Positions 1-8,745 of a stretch of 32,803 nucleotides of DNA are shown here, piece after piece. Origin of the DNA: Lingula anatina (Eukaryota > Brachiopoda > Lingulata > Lingulida > Lingulidae). Every line of letters begins with the position of its first letter. Positions within the stretch are counted from its first letter, which is position 1. The notes below the pieces were generated by a model, which saw only the letters and a program-made list of their open reading frames with translations, did not search any database and was not told the origin of the DNA. The stretch is taken from NCBI RefSeq assembly GCF_001039355.2, contig NW_019773540.1, forward strand, positions 925-33,727, in the 5' to 3' direction. The position numbers and the translations under genes were made by a program.

Positions 1-1882
1 AGGTGCCCCTGTTGCAGCATTTCTTTGGAGGACTTTACAAACGGTTCTTGATAAATATTGAATTACCTGGCAATGGCTGTCCGTTTCTGGACATTTTCTC
101 TGAGAGCAAGAGTCCCATAGTAAGCTGCTTTGCTTAGCTGTCGAACCATATCTTCAATAAGATACCTGTCAAGTTTCAGTGCGATCCCTTTGTTGCTTCT
201 CTAAACACACTCCAAAGATTGACCAAACCCATGCGTTTTTATACAAGGGCAGAAATTGCCGAAAAGACCACCCCTCACATTTCTGACCACAGAAAATGCA
301 ACTGCATGCATCAATTGTTTCGAGAGTTGTATGGTAATTAGGTAACACACCTGGCTACTCAGGGAGTGACACCTCAGATTTGGATGTAAAGTAGTTAGAG
401 AGAAAATAGATATTTTGTAGAAAATTTACTCGCCAAAAAATAATATTCCATATTAAGTGGTAACCCTGTAATTGGTTATAGAAAAAAATCATTGCAATAA
501 CTCTTTATTTCAAGCCATCATCAAGAGATCTCAAAAGGCCATTTTTAACATAATTGTAATTTTACGGCCAGCACTGTTACATCTCAACTATTGCAAATAC
601 GTTCACTTTCCCCAAACAATAACCAAGGTCCAAAAGGTAGTACATTAATTCCCATGCACAAACGTACACTGTATGTGACAGGCAGTGTCCACGTTATTTT
701 CTGGACGGCGGGTTTCTTACTATATCAACAAACCAAGGGTTTACTTTAATTAACTGCGAGTTAAGTAAAAGGACAAGATGGGATTGCAAAGAAAGAAGAA
801 TAATGCTTATTGTGTGTGCGTGGGTGTGTATGTGTGCGTGCCTGTGTGTGTGTGGGGGGGGGGGAGGTTGTGTGCGTGTGAGGGGGGGGGTTAAGACCCA
901 AATTTAGCAGTATACCAGTTAGAGGTTGAAGGAAACGAAATGTAAGAAACTTGAAGTAGAATGAAAAATGAAAAGGGCTAGCATTTTACAAATATTTTTA
1001 AAACTGTAACTGTGTTGCAGCTTACAGTCCTGCAGTGCGACAGATGAAGGGTTAAAATAAACTACTGTAGATCTATTGGAGAAAGTAAAATGGTGCTGCA
1101 AGCGACAGTAACGAAGGTTAAACATTTTGTTCATTTATGTTTTTAAATCTAGTAATTAATTTTTTTGTTTATTTTAAGTTGCTAGACTGATGTGAGGTAA
1201 GTGCCACTTTGACAAACAATTTTCCCGCTCTCTTATGTTTAATAATATAAAAAGTTAAATGGACCTTTTTTTTAGAAAGAGTGAAAACATCTCTATTGGC
1301 AAACGGTACTAAGTCTAAGTCTACTGAGTTATAGAACATTAAAATGCCATTTACTATAAGCACCAGTTCATAAAGTCTTGTTGTTATAAAATTGCTGTGG
1401 CCCCATATGATATGGTATGCAGAAAGAAGCTGGATTGCTGACAACCGACTTATAATATTGGGTGCATAAACCACTTATGGAATTAATATGCAACGAAGTC
1501 TGGAACTGAAACCCGGCAATGAATAATTCAAATTGAAATCATATGTGAAAATACTGTAATACTTTGAATTGAAATGCAGTTGTTACTACCAACGTAAGTC
1601 TGTCATCGTGTTTATTTATGAGACAGGAGAAGAAAATAGAAGAAATGTGCAGTATCCTACAGATAACACATTAATAAAGCTTTTGAATACAAGCCAAATT
1701 AAACCTAAATATTAGCATATTCACTGAACTTAAGGTGGTTTTTCAATGTCTGCTAGATCGACCCCCATCCCCCCAGTCCCTATTCATGGGGGGGGGGTAG
1801 TCGATTGCCACTCTCATCTTCACCAGGACGTCAGAAAATAATGAAAGGAAAATTCTGTTTGTACTCAACTATTTTACTACTA
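1..1882. other. Intergenic DNA left of the foldback element
   Basis: AT-rich, with no reading frame that resembles a known protein. It holds a GT/G-rich run at 811-890 and a short C-run/G-run hairpin around 1757-1804 (CGACCCCCAT against GGGGGTAGTCG). Short open frames on the minus strand show no recognisable motif. Confidence 0.5.
811..890. repeat. GT-rich and G-run microsatellite
   Basis: Interrupted GT repeat containing runs of 11 and 9 G. Confidence 0.85.
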
Positions 1883-2177
1883 TATGACCCCATTCGGAAT
1901 AGATGATCCGAGTACTTACTGATCCGCCAACTAAATATGGCCGACCACACATCAAAAGCGACGCCGCTGATTCCCGATAGTCTCCCCGCCTCCACAGGCG
2001 CCTTTAAAGGGATTAAATCTCGGCTCTGAGGTTTAATTGCTGGGCGCCTGCAGCGACGGCGTGTGTGGAGGCCGGGTGTCCAACGAGAATAGGCAGCATC
2101 TCTTTTGAATTGTGGTCGGACATATTTAATCGGCGGATCAGTAAGCACTCGGATCGTGTATTCGGAATGGGGCCTAT
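1883..2177. mobile_element. Foldback (MITE-like) element, nearly complete palindrome of about 295 bp
   Basis: The left arm beginning TGACCCCATTCGGAAT (about 1885) is the reverse complement, with few mismatches, of the right arm ending ATTCGGAATGGGGCC (about 2174). Matching continues inward through ACTTACTGATCCGCC, the CCGACCACA region and the GCCTCCACA region, so nearly the whole element folds on itself around a centre near 2020-2035. TA flanks both ends, suggesting a TA target-site duplication. It is more GC-rich than its surroundings and encodes no transposase, so it would depend on an enzyme supplied elsewhere. Its ends share GACCCCATTC with the foldback elements in the TENT4 introns. Confidence 0.85.
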
Positions 2178-2439
2178 GATCTAAGTACCACTGAACTTAT
2201 AACTTATATGCTCATATAACTTACATAAGTCTCAAAGATATTACGAGACCACCAGAACACACACGTTGTGTCGTTTTCGGATGTGAAGGATAAAGCCGTT
2301 GCTTCTTGGTGTTTTATCATATTAAGTCAAGGCATGACAGAAGGCACCGAGAGAAAGAAATGAATTTCGTTTCTGCTAGTAAAAGTGATTTTCTTTTGAA
2401 ATGAGGGCATTTGAATCATCATCAGCACGTCCTCAGAGG
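2178..2439. other. Intergenic DNA between the foldback element and the carboxypeptidase promoter
   Basis: No gene or clear repeat is seen. Confidence 0.5.
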
Positions 2440-2650
2440 CGAACTTTGAACGCAGAAGTATGACGTGGTTAATCATAGGACCTGGCTGACTATGATTGGC
2501 TGACATGTTAACTCAGAGGTGATGAGTACTTAAGCCGCACCCATCTACCAGATTGTAAATGCGCAGTAGAGAGATTCCAAGCATCTCGTTCAGTTACGGT
2601 GCCACATTGTTAAGAAGCGAAGAAATTAACTTTGATCGATTGAACTGACG
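2440..2650 (+). promoter_or_regulatory. Putative promoter and 5' untranslated exon of the carboxypeptidase gene
   Basis: The stretch before the first coding exon holds an inverted CCAAT box (GATTGGCTG near 2495), a half-site like that of HNF1 (GTTAATCAT near 2468) and an initiator-like TCAGTT near 2589. A weak A/T-rich TATA-like stretch (TGTAAAT near 2554) lies about 35 bp before that initiator. A good donor (ACG|GTGAGA) at 2650/2651 pairs with a pyrimidine-rich acceptor ending at 2754, giving a 104-bp intron in the 5' UTR. HNF1-type sites would suit a gut gene, but the sites are short and the assignment is inference. The start site is not established. Confidence 0.35.
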
Positions 2651-2754
2651 GTGAGAAATAATTCATTTAACGCGATGCATATTTCCCGGATGCAACATTG
2701 AGGGTGTAATTTGTGATTTCAAATCTAATACGATCAGCCTTTTCTCTCTGACAG
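2651..2754 (+). other. Probable intron in the 5' UTR of the carboxypeptidase gene
   Basis: GTGAGA at the start and a polypyrimidine tract followed by GACAG at the end fit a normal spliceosomal intron. It removes sequence upstream of the ATG at 2776. An in-frame TAA at 2758-2760, just inside the next exon, shows that the coding frame cannot extend further upstream. Confidence 0.6.
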
Positions 2755-2775
2755 GTTTAACAGGTCGCATTTGTC

Positions 2776-2909
2776 ATGACCGCTTCCAACAGTCACCCGA
2801 AGTCCGCGGCACGGGAGCATCGCCGAGGAGCGATGCTGTTAGCGCTGGCACTAACGGGTTTCTGTACCCTGATAACGGCTCTGCCGACCCCGGTCAAGAG
2901 AAATGACAG
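2776..2909 (+). CDS. Carboxypeptidase exon 1: start codon and signal peptide
   Basis: The first 44 codons plus two bases (phase 2 end, AG|GTAAGT). An 18-residue polar, basic stretch precedes a hydrophobic core (MLLALALTGF, residues 20-29) and an Ala-rich end near residue 35, which is a plausible signal-peptidase site (TALP). The in-frame TAA at 2758 makes ATG 2776 the first possible start. Met20 at the head of the hydrophobic core is an alternative start that would give a more typical signal peptide. Membership in this gene rests on position, strand and the need for a secretion signal, not on homology. Confidence 0.75.
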
Positions 2910-5900
2910 GTAAGTTTTTTATTTGCTTTCTAAAACAAATTTACTCGCTGGCTTTCAGATTTTAAAAGTTAGTCGCAATTGGCAAGAGAATTGTATTTTC
3001 AAGCTCATTCGACACTACAGCTCCATGTCTATCCAGATCTGAATTTGATTGGTCAATCTTGATATTATGTCCAGTAAATGGGACAATTTGTCAATAAATA
3101 TTAATTGATTGATAATCCTAATCGGCCAAACGGTGCGTCACCCCTTGTGCCACAAATGTAAACAGATGGTCTTCCAAATCGATCAAAACACCACAATTAC
3201 CACCATTCAGTTTATGGCATGTTTGTGTATTTCGGAAAATTGAACTTTTATTGTATTATAAGAATTCAGTACATCATCTATCGTTTGAAAGTGTACAGTT
3301 TGCATCAGATTAATTTTCATCTATGTCGGGTGGCTAAAGAACCGTTAATAATTTCAAAGTTCAAAAGCTTGCACAGTTTTAAAGATACTGCAGTGAAATT
3401 CGGAATACTTTAGAAAAATGTTTTTTTTAAATAATGCTGAAAAGTTTCATGAGTCTACCCTAGTTATGGCAAACCGTAAAGATTACAATCTTCAGTCAAT
3501 TTGTCAAAATTGCCAGACACTGGCACCTGGCACTGGACAAATAGGCCGGCATGCGTTTTTTATTTATTTATTTATTTATTTATTTTAGAGTTTTTTAATG
3601 TTCTGAATTTCTTGTTTAGAGAAATTAAACTTAACAAGGGAATTTCTGAATGAGTGCCTCACAACTGATATCCATGTTGGACGAGTCTGTAAGCAACCCT
3701 GTATAAGTAATTTGTTAGTTAAATCGAATCTTAAATATTAATTGTTGGTAAAGATCTGTTTTGGCTTTGGGACGTGCATATACATGTATATGTCTATATA
3801 AATGTCGTTTTCTAAAGTCCCGAAGGCATGCGACAAAGATATAGAGGAGGAAAATATGTCAGTGGAAACTTGTGGAAGCTTAAACACATCATTGTTTCAA
3901 GTCAAAATCTGTGGGAAAAAGATTTGATGATAAATTATCATATTGGATTGCGCATGGCATGTCATTCTGAAAGGGCTACTAACTTTTTCTCCTACTTCAC
4001 CAAGTCAAATACTGTAATCAGCTCAATGAATACCAGTTATAAAGGTTGCTTTTGCTTATGGCAATTTTCTAGTAGTTGACATTTCATATCTTGAGAACTG
4101 CGTACTGGAGCCGCGCTTTGATTCAGGTATAAAAGTAAACTTAAGTTTAATTCTTTATACCTCATTCAACATGCGCCTTATCGTGGCCATTTTTTGGTCA
4201 TTATAACTCAGGATACTGTATTCATTTACACGATCAGCCAATACCTGTACTCTGCTGACAATAAGTCTGTCGAAAGCTTCCTCATAATGTTCAAGAGTGA
4301 GACTCCACCAAACGTATTGCAGCCACCACGACCCCATCCCTATTATTTTTAGTATGGGCATTTTGGTAATGTTGCTTAGTGCTTCTTTCTCTTTGAGCTG
4401 ATCTCCCAATAATATTCATCACACCTGTCTATTTGTTGGTCTTTGCTGGATATTACAGTGCTATTGGCCAATTTCAGTTTTTCAGCTTTTGAAACCGATT
4501 GACCAAAGGTGTTTTTTTCGTATACATTTCAATGATGTTCCACAACCTGGTTGAATTTGGATAGTTGGCAAAGATTCATCAGTATATGTGGGTGCAACGC
4601 TTAGCAGTTACTCATTTCTTGTATTTCGTCATATAGATCACTCTCGAAGTGCATAACGGTTTGACGCTTTATTTCAATGACAGTTATATATCTACTCTAC
4701 CAGCCAGCATAAACCAGGACGCAACGTGGCTTGTTGTTGAAGTGTACCTCGTTAGTTCCTGTATTTGATCATTATATTTGTGTTTAATGTAAAAAGTACA
4801 TATTAACACACCTATTCCAGAGTGATAGATGAAGAAAAACCGGAAGTCCAGCGAAGGGAGAAACGATCTTTGCCACCTCAAGCCCAATTCAACCAGAGCG
4901 GTTACAATAGAGTTGACGTCGTAAGGCATAAAAATGATTGCTGATCAGGCCCTATAATTGCAAATAACCATTGTTATTGTTATCATTGTTATCAATTGTA
5001 TCATTGTTATTCTAGTTTACATATACGCACATGCGCGCGTGAAGACAAACCAATATGTTATCTAACGTACTTGTCTTCTCTTAGTTTTTCCGTTTTGAAT
5101 AGAATATTTCTACATAATTGTTATTTTAAGCACCAGTGTTTATCTTCAGTAGTCGACAAGAAAAAAAATCAAAAACAAAAGCACAATTTCTGTGTTGTCA
5201 AAAAACAGGCTCAAAATTACTCAAATTAAACTTTGGGCGACAGCAGTTAAAACATTTCTCTAGAAGCTAAGACCAACTTTCGGTATTAAATAACCTTCCT
5301 CCCGTTACTTACTCTGAGATTTAAGAGTTCTCTTGAAACTGTAGAGACTGCAGATAATATAGATGCTGATAATGTGGAGGGGAGTTCTCAGTGAACTCTG
5401 AAACCAGGGTTTCTCGCTCTTGACTTCAGATCTATAAATGGCTGAAGACGATGGAGAGTTCACTTACGTGTCAAGGGAAATGCTCCGTGTTCAACTTAAG
5501 GTATAAATCCTCCGAAGGGCGAGCACTACGTGCCATCAAGGTACGGTGATAAGCATATAATATGGACTATTTTGGTAAAGTTTAGCATACAGAGGGCACA
5601 TTTAGCATACAGGGGGTTTATTAACATATCATGTATGACATTTTAGATTAGTGGAAAGATTGTCGTTCTTTAAATATTCCTCACTTAGTAATTAGCATAC
5701 GGCTTTTAAGGAAAATTGATATAATTCGGTAATAAGCATGCGAGGATCAACGTTATATATTTGGCTTTCAAAGCACAGGACGAATTATTGGCGTCAAAGC
5801 TACCATGAGGTATACAGTAATGAGTATAAAATAGTTCTAGATTGGCGCGTTTCAAGTTCTGGCTAGTTCTTTCCAAATATGATTGTTATTTCGTTTGGAT

Positions 5901-8709
5901 TGAAACGGTTACTCCTACATTTGCTGACAAGACAATACGAGATAAGACAGCTGGTAAGACGAAAAAAAGTTTGGAAAGTAAATCATCGTTTTTATCAAGA
6001 CTAACCTATTGCATTTTACCCACGAACCACGGTATTGTGATCAATGACCTTTGATGAAGGATCAAAAAAGTCAAGCCTCATAAATGAACATGTTTATATT
6101 CTTTCGATTATAACCTCCATTCCTATCATTTCCTATCATTCAAACTGGACATAAAAAGTTCTAGTATAATTTCAGATTGGAACCCCTAATCCCCAAATCA
6201 ACAAACCAGCAATATGGATAGACGCTGGCTTGCACGCCAGGGAGTGGATTGGGATCTCCTCCGCTCTTTACTTTATAAACAAGGTACACATTCATGGGAC
6301 TGTAAGTACACGCTTTGTACAGAAATGGTTTCCGTAACAGAAACCTGCTCTTTACTTTTTACACTCTTCGGGTGTGGCTGATTACTTTTACTCTGTTCAA
6401 AATTAATTATTGTTTTGCATCATTTTAAAATCTACCCCCTTATTTTCAAGCTGATCAGTGACTACGACCAGCCAGAGGTGAAGAACTTGGTGGACTCGTA
6501 TGACTGGTATATTCTACCCGTGGTCAACCCTGATGGATATGAGTACTCTCACACACACGTAAAAGAACGATTATGATTTATACTATATAATTGCTAATTA
6601 TTACAAACCAGCAAAGCCGTCAAATGCACAGACAAAAAGCAGAGAATAATAATGCACAAAATGGGATACTGTCAATTCTGATGCAATAATACATTAGTGA
6701 ATGTATGAGTGCAAAAATTATAATCCAGTAGAGCTGGACTGTTAATCATTATGTCATATTGCATCAAAATTGACAAATAAAAAACCTACTCAGTGCACTA
6801 CCACCACAAATATTATGCAAAGAAAAATGAGCCACTTCTTATTTTTTTAACTTTCAAGAATGATTCTTAGGATTGTCGTGCAACTAAAATTAGAAAAACA
6901 GCTCTACTGGATTATAATTTTTTGTGGAATTTTCTCATTCTTGTATTTTCAAAGCATGAACTTGAACTCTCTTAGGTCTGAAGCCTTATGCTTGTTACAC
7001 ATTTTACTTTCATTGGTATTACCTGTTGTGCAGAATTAAATAAAATCTGATGCTGGCTTTGCAGTTAAGCATGATGTATTATTGCATCAGAATTGACGGT
7101 GTCCTATTTTGTGCAACATTATGTTTTGCTTTTTTCTGTACGTTTGACAGCTTTGCTGCCTTGTTATTTCTCATGTTTCATAAAACGAAGTCATTTTACA
7201 CGGTGATTTGTGATTTTCTACTCAAATTTTCAATGAGATGTGAATTAAAATTTATCTAATCTGATTTGTGATTTGATGATTTTATTTCCTGTGAAGTCTG
7301 ATCACTCCAATCCCCCCACCACCACCACCAATAGGACCCTCATTTAAACCTTTCAAGTTGACTCAAGCCTTAAATGTGCTAACAAATTACTTCACTCGCA
7401 CTGTTTTAGGATCGCATGTGGCGCAAGACACGTTCACAGCAGGATAATGATTGCTACGGAGTCGATGCTAACAGGAACTTTAACTTTCACTGGAATGGTA
7501 GGAATACGGTTGCGCCAGAACACATACATACACTAATGACCAAAAGTTTTAGTCGAGTTGCCACTCCTAGGGCCCAATGCTGGAACTCTGCAATGTCTTT
7601 TCTGTAGACTCTTTTTGCAGATATGTATTCCTTATGGTAAGAGTAGCAACATTGAGTTTGTTACAACTTTCGAGACATTTTTCAAAATGACCGCCGATTG
7701 GTGAGAGAAAATAGAAAAACAGCCCAAGAACAGTTCTTTCAGAACAGCACAGCATTTCTGTTAAAGGATTACAGATAAAGACATTGCAGGGTAAGCAGGC
7801 ATGCTAGACTATGAAGCATTCTTTTTTTCCGGAATTTTTCAATATATTTGTAGTTAGTTGTACATTTAAAAACGTGGTTTTGGAAATAGATTTCTGTGTA
7901 AAACAGCGCGTTACAATTAATATATTCCATTTTTCATAAATTATTGGAAGTATTTGTATTGCAATGGGATATTTTGGATATATCATGTTTCACTTGAAAA
8001 TATTCTGTCTGACTTCAAGTATGTTGATTAAGAGACTTCAAAGGAATGCAATAAATTCTGTCTCAGCTGTAACTGTATATTTCCTGGGCTGTAAGCGAGT
8101 AACGTATGTTAATGAGGTATTAGTACTGAAATATGTTAACACTGGAAGTAACTGGAAACTCAACAATCAACATGCATGGTGGCGGTTTAGAGAATTGCCT
8201 AGACCTTTCTGTGCCAGTTTCAGGGGTTATTACAATGAAGATAATATGAAAACAGATTTTGCAGTTAATTGTTAAGCAACGAGTAGAAGTAATAATTATC
8301 AAATAATTGCGTTTATTTCGTGAAACGAAAGTCTTTTAGACTGTGCAATAAAAAAGACCACATGAATGTTTTGGAGAAAAACATAGTGAGTGTTAAGAAA
8401 CCTTCTTTGAAATAAGAGAAATTAACAGAATCAACATTACAATTACATTTTTAAAATATTTAGTTTTTATACTATGTAAAAGTCATTCTTTTCTTAGAGG
8501 CTGGAACTGACCCGGACCCCTGTCACAATACTTTCGCTGGCAAGAGGGCGTTTTCCGAACCAGAAACCCAAGCGATGAGTGATTTTATCTTGTCTAAGAG
8601 GCGTGACATTAAGATTTACATTAGTCTCCATAGTTACGGAAATTTATGGCTGACGCCATGGGGGTACACCAGAAACCTTCCAGATGACTACGATGAACTG
8701 GTGAGATGA

Positions 8710-8745
<36 letters not shown>

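Larger units (their letters stand above)
2910..4820 (+). other. First intron region of the carboxypeptidase gene, holding the unplaced propeptide exon(s)
   Basis: Exon 1 ends in phase 2 and the exon at 4821 starts with one base before a codon, so they could join directly, but that would leave only about 20 residues of pro-region after the signal peptide. M14A activation segments are normally 80-95 residues. One or more exons of combined length divisible by three are therefore expected here. A TTTA repeat lies at 3560-3587. Confidence 0.6.

Noticed and set aside
1169-1474. 101-codon minus-strand open frame
   Set aside because: No motif, no splice context, biased AT-rich composition.
1757-1804. 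C-run/G-run hairpin as a possible terminator or regulatory structure
   Set aside because: Short, and explained by two homopolymer runs in opposite orientation.
1831-2148. 105-codon minus-strand open frame
   Set aside because: It lies across the palindromic element; its length is a by-product of the GC-richer foldback arms and it has no recognisable domain.
3755-3817. Stretch reading LFWLWDVHIHVYV on the + strand as a possible propeptide piece (FW...VDV)
   Set aside because: It ends at a stop within about 20 codons and has no donor in a workable phase.
4155-4409. 84-codon minus-strand open frame
   Set aside because: Considered as a transposon remnant; no family motif seen, and it lies within a carboxypeptidase intron.
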